From positions 1 to 64,000 of the forward strand of contig NZ_KQ948042.1 of the NCBI RefSeq assembly GCF_001513965.1: a stretch of DNA of 64,000 bases. The letters are read 5' to 3'. The position numbers and the translations under genes were made by a program. The stretch comes from Streptomyces cellostaticus (GTDB lineage Bacteria > Actinomycetota > Actinomycetes > Streptomycetales > Streptomycetaceae). Positions 49,457 through 58,294 of this stretch are shown here, piece after piece. The first letter of the stretch is position 1. Every line of letters starts with the position of its first letter. The notes under the pieces were generated by a model, which saw only the letters and a program-made list of their open reading frames with translations, did not search any database and had not been told where the DNA came from.

Positions 49457-50374
49457 ATGCGTACGCCCGTGCACCGCCATTCCCTGCTCTTCACAGCCCT
49501 CACTTCGGCCGCCCTGCTGCTCACCGCCTGTGGCTCCGGGTCCGCCGGCCCGGGGTCGGATGACCCCTACGGAAGGGACGTCGTCTCCGCCGAGAAGAAG
49601 GACGACGCGGCCGCGAAGCTGCTGCCGGCGGGCGTCACGAGCCTCACCGTCGCGGTCAGCGTCGGCGGCACCCCGCCCGGCACCACCTATCTCGCCGACG
49701 GCAAGACCCTGACCGGCCAGGACGTCGACTTCACCAAGGCGGTCGGCAACGTGCTCGGCATCAGACTCAAGGTGGAACAGGCGAGCTTCGAGGCGATCCT
49801 GCCCGCCCTGGACAGCGGCAAGTACGACTTCGGCGCGAGCAACTTCGGCGTCACCGACGAGCGGCGCCGGACGATCGACTTCGTCACCTACGTCAACGAC
49901 GGCCAGGGCTTCGCCACCCGCAAGGACAGCAAGCTGTCCGAAATCACCGATCTGAGGCAGCTGTGCGGTCTCGACGTCGCGACCGGCGCCGGTACGACCT
50001 TCGAGGCCACCCTGGAGGAGAACAAGCACGTGTGCACCGACGCCGGCAAGAAGGCGTACCGGGTGCAGACGTACGCCGAGCAGAGCGCGATCTGGTCCTC
50101 GGTGCAACAGGGCCGCAGCGACGTCGTGATGTCCACCATCAACGGCCTGCGCTACGCGGTCGCCCGCCAGCAGGGCCTGAAGTTCCTCAACGAGTACCAC
50201 CGCCTGGACGTCGGCTTCGCCTTCAAGAAGGGCACCAGGCTGGCCCCGGCCTTCCAGGCAGCGGTGAACAGGCTGATCGCCGACGGCACTTACGACAGGA
50301 TCCTGAAGAAGTGGGGGACGACGGGTTCGGCGATCGACAAGTCCCGGATCTCCCCACCGGAACGGAAGAACTGA
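49457..50374 (+). CDS. ABC importer solute-binding lipoprotein
   Basis: Encodes 305 aa. The lipobox LLTAC places the lipidated Cys at residue 25. The fold is of the polar amino-acid type (SBP_bac_3): LTGQDVDFTKAVGNVLGIRLKVEQASFEAILPALDSGKYDFGASNFGVTDERRRTIDFV. It should capture substrate outside the cell for the divergent permease and ATPase. A Cys-type leader and attenuator-like hairpin precede it, suggesting induction when cysteine is low. The stop abuts the convergent DUF5685 gene (50374/50375). Confidence 0.95.
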   Translation: MRTPVHRHSLLFTALTSAALLLTACGSGSAGPGSDDPYGRDVVSAEKKDDAAAKLLPAGVTSLTVAVSVGGTPPGTTYLADGKTLTGQDVDFTKAVGNVLGIRLKVEQASFEAILPALDSGKYDFGASNFGVTDERRRTIDFVTYVNDGQGFATRKDSKLSEITDLRQLCGLDVATGAGTTFEATLEENKHVCTDAGKKAYRVQTYAEQSAIWSSVQQGRSDVVMSTINGLRYAVARQQGLKFLNEYHRLDVGFAFKKGTRLAPAFQAAVNRLIADGTYDRILKKWGTTGSAIDKSRISPPERKN

Positions 50375-51454
50375 CTAGCAGCCGTCACAAGGACAGCAGC
50401 AGTCGCATCCGTCACACCCGTCGCACCCATCGCACGGGCAGTCACAGTCGCAGTCGTTGCAGCAGCCCTCCCGCTTCTTGCGGGACCAGGGCCCTTCGTA
50501 CTCCGACGCACAGCACATCTGGCAGCTACAGCACAGCAGCAGGAACATCCCACAGCCGGGCAGAAGACCGCGGGACTTCTGGGGATGGGGATGGTGCTCG
50601 CCGGGACCGAACGCCCGGTCCACCGAGCGCCGCAGCTCGTGCGCGAGCAGGAGATGGACGAGCGTGCCGTCGGTGAACTCGGCCTCCCGCAGGGCGAGCC
50701 GGATCCCGTGCAGCGCGTCGTCGGCGAGCCTGCGGGCCTCGGCGAGGGAAGTGCCGGTGGCGGTGAGCGGGTTCCACGCACCCGAGCGCGCGTCGGCCTC
50801 CCTGTCCTCGACGGCGTCCAGCAGGTGTGCGAGCCGCCCGAAGAGACGGCCGGCCTCGGCGAGCGGCTCGGCGTTGCCGGGCCGCCCGGCCAGCACCGCG
50901 GTGTGGGCGAAGGCGGCCGCGGTGGCCGTCTCGGTCGGCTCGGTGACCATCAGGACCGGCGTGCCGGGCCCGGCCAGGGTCTCGATGCCGACCTGCCGGT
51001 CGACGGCGTCCACGAGGACACCAGTGTCGAACCCGACCGCCGATCCGCTGTGCTCCCCGGCCCGCCCCCAGCTCGCGGCGACGCGGCGGGCCGCGGCCGC
51101 GACCGGCCTGCGGGCCAGCAGCCCGTCCTGGTCGGCGACATGGTCGCGCACCTTGGCCGAGGCGAGCACCAGCGAGACGGCGGCGGCGAGCCGCGCCCCC
51201 TCGCCCTGGGCGACGGACGCCGTCCGCATCCCGCGCAGCGCGCACGGCCCGGCCGTACGCCGGGACCCGCTCACCGCTCCGGCCTGAGCCTCCGTCAGAA
51301 CCGATATGAGAAGTCCGTCATAGTTCGTTACGATACGAGCAAACTGTCCGTGATCCCGGCGCAGTGCGAGACACAGCCCGCACAAGTGCGCCATCCACTG
51401 GGCCTTGAGGCTCTCTCCGAGCCGGTGACTGCACGGTCTGACGATTCCGAACAC
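50375..51454 (-). CDS. DUF5685-like protein with extreme Cys-rich tail
   Basis: Encodes 359 aa from GTG 51454. The N-terminus MFGIVRPCSHRLGESLKAQWMAHLCGLCLALRRDHG has four Cys that may bind metal. Most of the middle is Ala-rich helix. The last 50 residues hold about 20 Cys, many in CDC or CDGCDGC repeats, interspersed with Asp, resembling a metal- or sulfur-binding tail. I recognise it as the DUF5685 family by pattern. A role in metal storage or redox sensing is possible but not shown. It is convergent with the sulfur importer binding protein. Confidence 0.82.
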   Translation of the reverse strand: MFGIVRPCSHRLGESLKAQWMAHLCGLCLALRRDHGQFARIVTNYDGLLISVLTEAQAGAVSGSRRTAGPCALRGMRTASVAQGEGARLAAAVSLVLASAKVRDHVADQDGLLARRPVAAAARRVAASWGRAGEHSGSAVGFDTGVLVDAVDRQVGIETLAGPGTPVLMVTEPTETATAAAFAHTAVLAGRPGNAEPLAEAGRLFGRLAHLLDAVEDREADARSGAWNPLTATGTSLAEARRLADDALHGIRLALREAEFTDGTLVHLLLAHELRRSVDRAFGPGEHHPHPQKSRGLLPGCGMFLLLCCSCQMCCASEYEGPWSRKKREGCCNDCDCDCPCDGCDGCDGCDCCCPCDGC

Positions 51455-51765
51455 GACGATCCCCCGTGGTGTGCTGCGATGTTGAGCTGCGGCATCGTAT
51501 CGGCCGACTGTCAGCTCGTATCAGTCCGCGCGTTCACCCGTACGCACCGTGCATCACCCATCCGCCGACGACAATCATATTTCACTCACAGTCAGCAGCC
51601 GTATGAGTCATGCCCCTTGGGGCACAAGGACTCTCGACGGATCGGCTGTGCACCAGTACCGTCACAAACCCCCCGCGCGGCGTCTATCCACTTGGCGCGC
51701 CGTCCGCATCATGGATGACCATAGGGATGCGGAAAGCAAAAGGACCGCTGTGAGAGGAGGCGTCC
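51455..51765. other. Divergent intergenic region before sflA
   Basis: 311 bp between the divergent DUF5685 and sflA genes, of lower GC. TGCCCCTTGGGGCA (51611-51624) is a perfect 14-bp palindrome that could bind a regulator. GAGAGGAGG near 51752 is the strong ribosome site of sflA. No further gene is supported. Confidence 0.5.
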
Positions 51766-52203
51766 ATGGGATCGGTACGCAAGGCGAGTGCGTGGCTCGG
51801 CCTCGTCGACGACAACGATGACGAGCGTTACTACGACGACGAGTACTCCGAGGGCACCGAGTCCGGGAACGCCTGGGTCACGGACCCCCGGGTGAAGGTG
51901 GCCACGGACACGGCCGAGGAGAAGGGCCAGCGGATCGGCACGGTCACCCCGGACAGCTTCCGGGACGCCCGCGCCATCGGCGAGCTGTTCCGGGACGGTG
52001 TCCCGGTCATCATGAACCTCACGGCGATGGAGCCGTCCGATGCCAAGCGTGTGGTGGACTTCGCCGCCGGACTGACCTTCGGTCTGCGGGGCACGATCGA
52101 GCGGGTCGCGAACCGGGTCTTCCTGCTGACGCCCGCGAACACGGAGATCATCAGCGGTGAGCCGGCGGCGCGCCGCGAGGACGGATTCTTCAACCAGAGC
52201 TGA
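51766..52203 (+). CDS. sflA: SepF-like cell-division protein SflA
   Basis: Encodes 145 aa. An N-terminal membrane-targeting helix (MGSVRKASAWLGLVD) and an acidic linker precede a SepF core: RIGTVTPDSFRDARAIGELFRDGVPVIMNLTAMEPSDAKRVVDFAAGLTFGLRGTIERVANRVFLLTPANTEI. SflA (S. coelicolor SCO1749) together with SflB restrains ectopic septum formation in hyphae. AGAGGAGGCGTCC precedes ATG 51766. It is not near ftsZ, which distinguishes it from the main sepF gene. A terminator follows. Confidence 0.9.
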   Translation: MGSVRKASAWLGLVDDNDDERYYDDEYSEGTESGNAWVTDPRVKVATDTAEEKGQRIGTVTPDSFRDARAIGELFRDGVPVIMNLTAMEPSDAKRVVDFAAGLTFGLRGTIERVANRVFLLTPANTEIISGEPAARREDGFFNQS

Positions 52204-52228
52204 GGCAGGGCCGCTCACCGGCCCTGCC
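52204..52228. terminator. Bidirectional hairpin between sflA and gcdH
   Basis: GGCAGGGCCG (52204-52213) pairs with CGGCCCTGCC (52219-52228) over a 5-nt loop, directly after the sflA stop and 12 bp before the convergent stop at 52240. Confidence 0.8.
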
Positions 52229-52239
52229 CCGCTTCTGGG

Positions 52240-53430
52240 TCAGCGGAAGGCGTCGAGCCCGGTGAGCGCCTTGCCCAGCACGAGCTGGTGCATCTCGACG
52301 GTGCCCTCGTAGGTGAGCACCGACTCGAGGTTGGTCGCGTGCCGCATGACGGGATATTCGAGGGAGATCCCGTTGGCACCGAGGATCGTCCGCGCCGTAC
52401 GGCAGATCTCGATGGCCTCGCGGACGTTGTTGAGCTTGCCGAAGCTGACCTGCTCGGGGCGCAGGCGGCCGGCGTCCATCCGCCGCCCCAGATGGTGGGC
52501 GAGCAGGATCCCCTTGTGCAGTTCGACCGCCATGTCGGCGAGTTTGGCCTGGGTGAGCTGGAAGCCGCCGATGGGCCGCCCGAACTGCTCCCGCGTCCTC
52601 GCGTACTCCAGGGCCGTCTCGAAGCTGCTGCGCGCCGCCCCCATAGCGCCCCAGACGATGCCGTAGCGGGCGTGCGAGAGACAGCTGAGCGGTCCGCGCA
52701 GTCCGGTGACCCCGGGGAGGACCGCGGTGGCGGGCAGCCGTACGTCGTCCAGGACGAGTTCGCTGGTCACGGAGGCACGCAGGGACCACTTGTGCTTGAT
52801 CTCGGGAGCGGAGAAGCCGGGGCGGTCGGTCGGTACGACGAACCCGCGGATCCCGTCCTCGGTCTGCGCCCAGACCACGGCCACCCCGGCCACCGACCCG
52901 TTGGTGATCCACATCTTGCGGCCGCTCAGCACCCAGTCGTCGCCGTCGCGCTTGGCGTGGGTGCGCATGGCGGCGGGGTCGGAGCCGTGGTCGGGCTCGG
53001 TGAGGCCGAAGCAGCCGATCACCTCGCCGGCGGCCATGCGGGGCAGCCACTCCTGCTTCTGCTCCTCGCTGCCGAACCGGTGGATCGCGTACATGGCGAG
53101 GGAGCCCTGGACGGAGACGAGGGACCGGATGCCCGAGTCGGCGGCCTCCAGCTCAAGGCAGGCGAGGCCGTACTGGACAGCGGTGGCACCTGCGCAGCCG
53201 TACCCGGTCAGGGACATGCCGAGCGCGCCGATGCTGCCGAGTTCGCGGGCGAGTTCCCTGATGCCGGGCAGCTCGCCCTTCTCGTACCAGTCGGCGATGT
53301 ACGGCAGCACGCGGTCGGCCGCCCAGCTGCGGACGGTGTCCCGGATGGCGAGGTCCTCCGGGTCGAGCAGGTCGTCGATCCCGAGGGGGTCGGCGGCATC
53401 GAACGGGGGCAACTTCGCGGACGCGGACAT
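52240..53430 (-). CDS. gcdH: Glutaryl-CoA dehydrogenase-like acyl-CoA dehydrogenase
   Basis: Encodes 396 aa. It follows the GCD pattern: SVQGSLAMYAIHRFGSEEQKQEWLPRMAAGEVIGCFGLTEPDHGSDP and the C-terminal NLESVLTYEGTVEMHQLVLGKALTGL, where Glu in TYEGT is the catalytic base. FAD-dependent; converts glutaryl-CoA to crotonyl-CoA in lysine/tryptophan degradation. No CoA-ligase is adjacent. ATG 53430. It could also act on another acyl-CoA. Confidence 0.9.
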   Translation of the reverse strand: MSASAKLPPFDAADPLGIDDLLDPEDLAIRDTVRSWAADRVLPYIADWYEKGELPGIRELARELGSIGALGMSLTGYGCAGATAVQYGLACLELEAADSGIRSLVSVQGSLAMYAIHRFGSEEQKQEWLPRMAAGEVIGCFGLTEPDHGSDPAAMRTHAKRDGDDWVLSGRKMWITNGSVAGVAVVWAQTEDGIRGFVVPTDRPGFSAPEIKHKWSLRASVTSELVLDDVRLPATAVLPGVTGLRGPLSCLSHARYGIVWGAMGAARSSFETALEYARTREQFGRPIGGFQLTQAKLADMAVELHKGILLAHHLGRRMDAGRLRPEQVSFGKLNNVREAIEICRTARTILGANGISLEYPVMRHATNLESVLTYEGTVEMHQLVLGKALTGLDAFR

Positions 53431-53533
53431 GGAACACCCTCCGGCTCACTCAGGCACAGTGAAAACTAGCAGCGCTAGTTACGACTCCGCAGCCGACGTT
53501 ACGGCGCAGTGTCCCGCACGTCCAGAGCCGGGG

Positions 53534-55171
53534 TCAGGCAGTGACCCTCGGCTTCGCGGCCTCCCGCGGAGACGGCAGCCCCACCTCGGCGACCTGCTCC
53601 GTGCTCTCCCCGGTCCCCTCGGCCTCCTCGCCGCACTGCATCACCCGGGGCAGCCGCAGCGCCATCACCGCACCCAGCAGCAACAGGCCCGCGCTCACCA
53701 GCAGCGTGACGTGCAGCCCGTGCACGAAGGAGTCCCGCGCCGCCCGGCGCAGGGCAGCGCCCACGGGCCCGCCGAGCCGTCCGGCGACGTCGTAGGCCTC
53801 GCCCAGCGAGTGGCCCGCGGCGTCCGACGCGTGCGGGGGGACGCCCGGCACCGACGCGAGTCCGGGCGCGTAGGCCGCGTTCATCACGCTGCCGAGCAGC
53901 GCGATCCCGATCCCGGCGCCCAGCTGGTACGACGTCTCGCCGATCGCCGCCGCCCCGCCGGCCTGCTCGGCCGGGGCCTCGCTCAGCATCGACTCGTACG
54001 CCCCGAAGAGGGTCGTCTCCAGGCCGAAGCCGAGCAGGACGAAGCCGAACAGCAGCAGGCCCGCGTTGTCGGTCGCGCCCATCGCGGTCAGCGTCACGAC
54101 CGCCGCAGCAGTGAGGCAGAAGCCGAAGCACACCATCCGGCGCGGCCCGAAGCGGCGCAGCATCCGCGCACCCGCGAGGCCGGCCGCCATCGCCGCGATG
54201 GTCAGGGGCAGCAGCCTCAGGCCCGTCTGAAGCGGTGAGAGACCCAGCACCAGTTGCAGGTACTGGGCCGCGATCAGCTCCAGACCCACCAGCGCGAGCA
54301 TCGCCAGCACGATGCAGCCCACCGAGGTACTGAACGCCGGCCGCCGGAACATCCGCAGGTCCACCAGCGGATGCGGGCGCCGGCCCTGGCGCCGCACGAA
54401 GAAGAGGAGCAGCGCCGCGCCCACCAGCAGCGGCACCAGGGTGAACGGGCTCGCCACCGGCTCCCCGCCGCCGAGCCGCTTCACCCCGAGGACGACACCG
54501 AACAGGCCGGCCGCCGCGGTCAGCGCGCCGACCACGTCCCACGGGCCGCCCCGGTCACCGCGCGACTCGGGCAGCAGCATCCGCCCGACCGGCAGGCTGA
54601 CCAGCATCAGCGGTATGTTCACCAGGAAGACCGCGCCCCACCAGAAGTGCTCCAGCAGGAAGCCGCCGAGAAGCGGTCCGACCGCCGCGCCGACGGCGGC
54701 AACGGCGCTCCAGATGCCGATGGCCAGCGCGCGCTCGCGCCGGTCGGGGAAGACCTGGCGGAGGATCGACAGGGTCGCGGGCATGATCATCGCGCCGCCG
54801 ACGCCGAGCAGCGCGCGGGCGAGGATCAGCGTCTCGGCGGTCTGCGCGAGGGCGGCCACGGCGGAGGCGACACCGAAGAGGGCGTAGCCGAGCAGCAGGA
54901 TGCGCCGGCGGCCGACCCGGTCGCCCAGCGTGCCGAAGAGGATCAGCAGCGAGGCGCAGACCAGCGGGTAGATGTCGACGATCCAGAGCAGTTCTATGGC
55001 CCCGGGCCTGAGGTCCTCGGTGACGGCGGGGACCGCCACGTGCAGTACGGTCGCGTCGAGGGCGACGAGCAGCAGGCTCACACAGAGGACGACGAGGACA
55101 ACCCAGCGGTTGGCACCGGCCCCGGCCGCCCGACGGCGCGGCCGAACGGCAGCCGTGGTCGTCCCGGACAT
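53534..55171 (-). CDS. MFS drug exporter (DHA2/EmrB type, 14 TMS)
   Basis: Encodes 545 aa from ATG 55171 (GGGAGGT 6 nt upstream). The first transmembrane units hold VVLCVSLLLVALDATVLHVAVPAV (motif D1) and GTLGDRVGRRRILLLG (motif A), followed by ILARALLGVGGAMIMPATLSIL (motif C-like). This is typical of EmrB/QacA proton-coupled exporters with 14 helices. Substrates cannot be read. No TetR gene is adjacent. Confidence 0.93.
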   Translation of the reverse strand: MSGTTTAAVRPRRRAAGAGANRWVVLVVLCVSLLLVALDATVLHVAVPAVTEDLRPGAIELLWIVDIYPLVCASLLILFGTLGDRVGRRRILLLGYALFGVASAVAALAQTAETLILARALLGVGGAMIMPATLSILRQVFPDRRERALAIGIWSAVAAVGAAVGPLLGGFLLEHFWWGAVFLVNIPLMLVSLPVGRMLLPESRGDRGGPWDVVGALTAAAGLFGVVLGVKRLGGGEPVASPFTLVPLLVGAALLLFFVRRQGRRPHPLVDLRMFRRPAFSTSVGCIVLAMLALVGLELIAAQYLQLVLGLSPLQTGLRLLPLTIAAMAAGLAGARMLRRFGPRRMVCFGFCLTAAAVVTLTAMGATDNAGLLLFGFVLLGFGLETTLFGAYESMLSEAPAEQAGGAAAIGETSYQLGAGIGIALLGSVMNAAYAPGLASVPGVPPHASDAAGHSLGEAYDVAGRLGGPVGAALRRAARDSFVHGLHVTLLVSAGLLLLGAVMALRLPRVMQCGEEAEGTGESTEQVAEVGLPSPREAAKPRVTA

Positions 55172-55431
55172 GTACGTACCTCCCAGATGATCCCTCGCGT
55201 GCTGCGGATCGGCGGGGTGGGGACTCCCCGTCGTACGGCCGGAGAGGAGCGGTGTCTCCGGCCCGCGCAAACCCACGCGAGTGACTGGTCAGCGTACGCG
55301 AGTTCGGCGCGCGGACGCGTGGCGGACCTCTCACACGCAGGACCGAACCCGTGTGGCGTACGCCACTTCGCCCACCCTTGACCACGCTCCGGTAGGCGGC
55401 CCGGTTCCCCGTCCGGTCGATAATCGGGCCC

Positions 55432-56697
55432 GTGACCGATCTTGAAACGCGTGTGGCCCCCCTTCTGCGCCGGGCGGCGCCGGCGCTCCTCGGGTACGCG
55501 GCCGTCCGCGCCCTGGGCCTGGTCGTGCTGGCCGGGTGGAGCGCCGCGCGCGGCAAGAGCGCGTACACGCTGCTGACCGCGCGCTGGGACTCCCTCTGGT
55601 ACACGCGGGTCGCCGATCTGGGCTACGGCTACGAGGTGCGGCTGCCCAACGGCGACGTCCACTCCAACCTGGCGTTCTTTCCGCTGCTGCCCTGGCTGGA
55701 GCGGCTGCTGCACGCGGCCCTGCCGCTGTCGTACGCGGACGCCGGCTTCGTCGTCGCCCTGCTCGCCTCGCTGACGGCGGCCTGGGGGATCTTCGCGGTC
55801 GCGGAGTGGGTATACGGCCCGAGGACGGGGGTCTGCGCGGTGCTGCTGTGGGCGGTGCTGCCGGTCGGGGTCGTGCAGTCGATGGCGTACAGCGAGTCCT
55901 TGTTCACGGCGCTGGCCGCATGGTCGCTGTACGCGGTGCTGACCGGCCGGTGGGTGAGCGCGGGCGCACTGGCGGCGCTGGCCGGGCTGACCCGGCCCGT
56001 GGGGCTCGCGGTCGTCGCGGCGGTGTGGGTGGCGGGCGTGATCTCGTTCGTGCGAGACGGAAGCACGCAGCGCGCGCACGGCGCACACGGCAGCGAACAC
56101 GCCCCCACCCCGGCGGGAGACACACACGCCGAGCGCGTCCCGGACCCGGATGGCGCGCATGAGACAACACGCGCCCCTTCTCTCACCACCAGCGCACCCC
56201 CCTGGCGGCGCGCTCTCGGCATGCTGCTCGCTCCCCTGGGCGCCGCCGGCTATGTCCTCTGGGTCGGCCACCACACCGGCAAGGGCCCGCTCGGCTATCT
56301 CGACGTGCAGGCCGGCTGGCGCAACGGGTTCGACGGCGGATACGCCTTCGCCCGCTTCGTGGCCGACAAGTTCACGTCATTTCCGTCGGCCCTGGCCGGC
56401 GCGGGCCTGATCATCGGCGTGGCCCTGCTGATCTGGCTCTACGTGACCGGCGTGCGCCAGCGCCAGCCCGTGGCACTGCTGGTGTACACGGGTGTCGTGC
56501 TCGCGCTCGCCCTGTGCGCGTCGAGTTACTTCGGGTCGAAGCCCCGGCTGCTGATGCCCGCCTTCCCGGTCCTGTTCCCCCTCGCGCGCGCCCTGGCCCG
56601 GCTGCGGACGTCCAGGTCGGTGCTGGTCACAGCGGGTGTGGCGGTGGCGACGGCGGTCTACGGGGCCTTCTGGCTGAACGGCTCCGGTCCTCCATGA
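55432..56697 (+). CDS. PIG-V-like polytopic glycosyltransferase
   Basis: Encodes 421 aa from GTG 55432. The first loop ARWDSLWYTRVADLGYGYE resembles the PIG-V/GT76 motif RWD-x-x-W-Y, followed by FFPLLPWLERL and MAYSESLFTALAAW. These point to a GT-C fold mannosyltransferase-like enzyme using a lipid-linked donor. A hydrophilic stretch lies around residues 210-255. It probably acts on an envelope glycolipid or glycoprotein. Confidence 0.85.
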   Translation: MTDLETRVAPLLRRAAPALLGYAAVRALGLVVLAGWSAARGKSAYTLLTARWDSLWYTRVADLGYGYEVRLPNGDVHSNLAFFPLLPWLERLLHAALPLSYADAGFVVALLASLTAAWGIFAVAEWVYGPRTGVCAVLLWAVLPVGVVQSMAYSESLFTALAAWSLYAVLTGRWVSAGALAALAGLTRPVGLAVVAAVWVAGVISFVRDGSTQRAHGAHGSEHAPTPAGDTHAERVPDPDGAHETTRAPSLTTSAPPWRRALGMLLAPLGAAGYVLWVGHHTGKGPLGYLDVQAGWRNGFDGGYAFARFVADKFTSFPSALAGAGLIIGVALLIWLYVTGVRQRQPVALLVYTGVVLALALCASSYFGSKPRLLMPAFPVLFPLARALARLRTSRSVLVTAGVAVATAVYGAFWLNGSGPP

Positions 56698-56902
56698 TCA
56701 ACTCTGGGGCACCGGTGAGCACCCTCTGAATTCCATCCCATGATTCGGTGAACGAATTCATAAGCACCATAAAATCGCGCCCTGCAACATGATCAAAGGA
56801 ATTGCAGGAAGCAGGCCCACAGGATTGCGGAATCGCAGGAATTCGACCGCACCTGAGAGGTTTCCCACATCACATCGTCATCACAAAGCCCCTGTATCGA
56901 CC

Positions 56903-56930
56903 GGGAACAGAGCTCACTCGCTGTAACGTC
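56903..56930 (+). promoter_or_regulatory. Candidate SigE-type promoter before the PAP2 gene
   Basis: GGGAAC (56903-56908) and CGTC (56927-56930) are separated by 18 nt, an arrangement like cell-envelope-stress SigE promoters in Streptomyces. Transcription would start at about the GTG codon (56937), giving a leaderless mRNA, which fits the absence of a ribosome site. Confidence 0.35.
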
Positions 56931-56936
56931 GATTGG

Positions 56937-57968
56937 GTGCGTACCGAACGAAACCTCACCCGGAGTCTGGACCGGGTGTTCGCCAGGCTGGACCGTGAGC
57001 CGGAACGACCGGCTCACATCGATGTGCCGAGGATGAGCCGGCACCGGGTCGTGCTGTTCACCGCGACCCTCGCCTTTTACCTGGCGATCGTCTGGGCCGT
57101 GGTGATCACCTCCTGGCTGGTCCGGCTCGACTGGCAGGTCATGTTCTTCCGGCCGTACCAGCAGTGGCCGCAGATCCACGCCTTCCTCGACTACTACGTG
57201 GTGCTCGGCCAGCGCGGCCCCACCGCCGTGATGGTCGCGGCCTGGCTCGGCTGGCGCTCCTGGCGGCAGCACACGCTCCGCCCGCTGCTGACCCTGGCCA
57301 CCTCGCTGCTGCTGCTGAACATCACGGTCGGCGCCGCCAAGCTCGGCATGGGGCGGCTCGGTCCGCACTACGCGACCGTGATCGGCTCGAACGAGATGGG
57401 CGCGGGCGGCGATATATTTCCCAGCGGCCACACCGCCAACGCCGTGGTGACCTGGGGAATCCTGGCGTATCTGGCCTCCACCCCGAGAGCGCGCCGCTGG
57501 CTGTCGGCGCTGTCGGCGATCACTTCGCTCGGCGTCGGCCTCACCACCGTCTACCTCGGTACGCACTGGCTGAGCGATGTGCTGCTGGGCTGGGCCGCGG
57601 GCCTGCTGATCATGCTCGCCCTGCCCTGGTTCGAGCCGCTGATCGCCAGGGCCGAGACCGCGCTCTTCGACCTGCGCGACCGCTGGCGCGCCCGCCGCGG
57701 CCGTACGGTGCCCGCGCCGGCCGTCCCGGTCACGCCCGCGCCGGTGCTGCTCAAGCCGCGCACCGCGGCCGCCGAGCAGTCCGCTCCGGCGCGCGAACCG
57801 GTGTCGTCGGTGCGCGGCTCCCGGGCCCCGGCCCATCGGGCACCGAGCCCGCACACGGCCCGTTCGGAGCGCACCCCGGTCACCCCGGTGGGCAGCCGCC
57901 GCCCGCCGCACGCCGACCGCCTGCCGCGCGGCACCTCCCAGCCGGCCCGTCCCCTGACGGGCGGCTGA
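56937..57968 (+). CDS. PAP2-superfamily membrane phosphatase-like protein with altered arginines
   Basis: Encodes 343 aa from GTG 56937; the extension to 56802 has no conserved sequence. About six membrane segments surround PAP2 motifs: KLGMGRLGP (usual K-x6-RP, here GP), PSGHTAN intact, and TTVYLGTHWLSD (usual SR-x5-H-x3-D, here TT). The His and Asp remain while both signature arginines are replaced. A 130-residue Pro/Arg-rich cytoplasmic tail follows. It may dephosphorylate isoprenyl phosphates or have lost catalysis. A terminator follows. Confidence 0.85.
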   Translation: MRTERNLTRSLDRVFARLDREPERPAHIDVPRMSRHRVVLFTATLAFYLAIVWAVVITSWLVRLDWQVMFFRPYQQWPQIHAFLDYYVVLGQRGPTAVMVAAWLGWRSWRQHTLRPLLTLATSLLLLNITVGAAKLGMGRLGPHYATVIGSNEMGAGGDIFPSGHTANAVVTWGILAYLASTPRARRWLSALSAITSLGVGLTTVYLGTHWLSDVLLGWAAGLLIMLALPWFEPLIARAETALFDLRDRWRARRGRTVPAPAVPVTPAPVLLKPRTAAAEQSAPAREPVSSVRGSRAPAHRAPSPHTARSERTPVTPVGSRRPPHADRLPRGTSQPARPLTGG

Positions 57969-58021
57969 CGCTCCACCACGGCAGCAGGGTCCGGTACGCA
58001 CAGCCCACCCCGCCGCCACGG

Positions 58022-58060
58022 CGAAGGCCCCGTCTCCCCCTTCCGGGAGCGGGGCCTTCG
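58022..58060. terminator. Strong bidirectional terminator
   Basis: CGAAGGCCCCG (58022-58032) pairs with CGGGGCCTTCG (58050-58060), with an inner CTCCC/GGGAG pairing. It separates the PAP2 gene from the convergent I78-like gene. Confidence 0.85.
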
Positions 58061-58078
58061 TCGTACTCGCGAGGGATC

Positions 58079-58294
58079 TCAGCCCTTCCAGGCGCGGGCC
58101 ACCCGGCCGTCGCGCACCTCGAAGTTGAGCCGCCCCACCCGGTACTCCATGGTGATGATCGCGCCCGGCGGCAGCGACCGTACGGTCGACCACCCCCGCT
58201 CCCGCGCGAGCCGCTCGGCGCGCGGGGCATCGAGGCCGACGTACCCGTCCGGACTGTCCTTGGGCTCCGCTGGCGGAGTGGGAATCGGTGCCAT
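58079..58294 (-). CDS. I78-type peptidase-inhibitor-like small protein
   Basis: Encodes 71 aa. It begins MAPIPTPPAEPKDSPDGYVGLD and has the I78-like stretch AERLARERGWSTVRSLPPGAIITMEYRVGRLNFEVRDGRVARAW. No signal peptide is visible, so it may be cytoplasmic. I78 inhibitors act on serine proteases; streptogrisin-type proteases lie 16 kb away. A link is speculative. Confidence 0.8.
   Translation of the reverse strand: MAPIPTPPAEPKDSPDGYVGLDAPRAERLARERGWSTVRSLPPGAIITMEYRVGRLNFEVRDGRVARAWKG

Noticed and set aside
50375..50480. Short DNA repeat array of GTCGCA/GTCACA units
   Set aside because: It encodes the CDC/CDGC repeats of the Cys-rich protein tail and is in frame with that gene.
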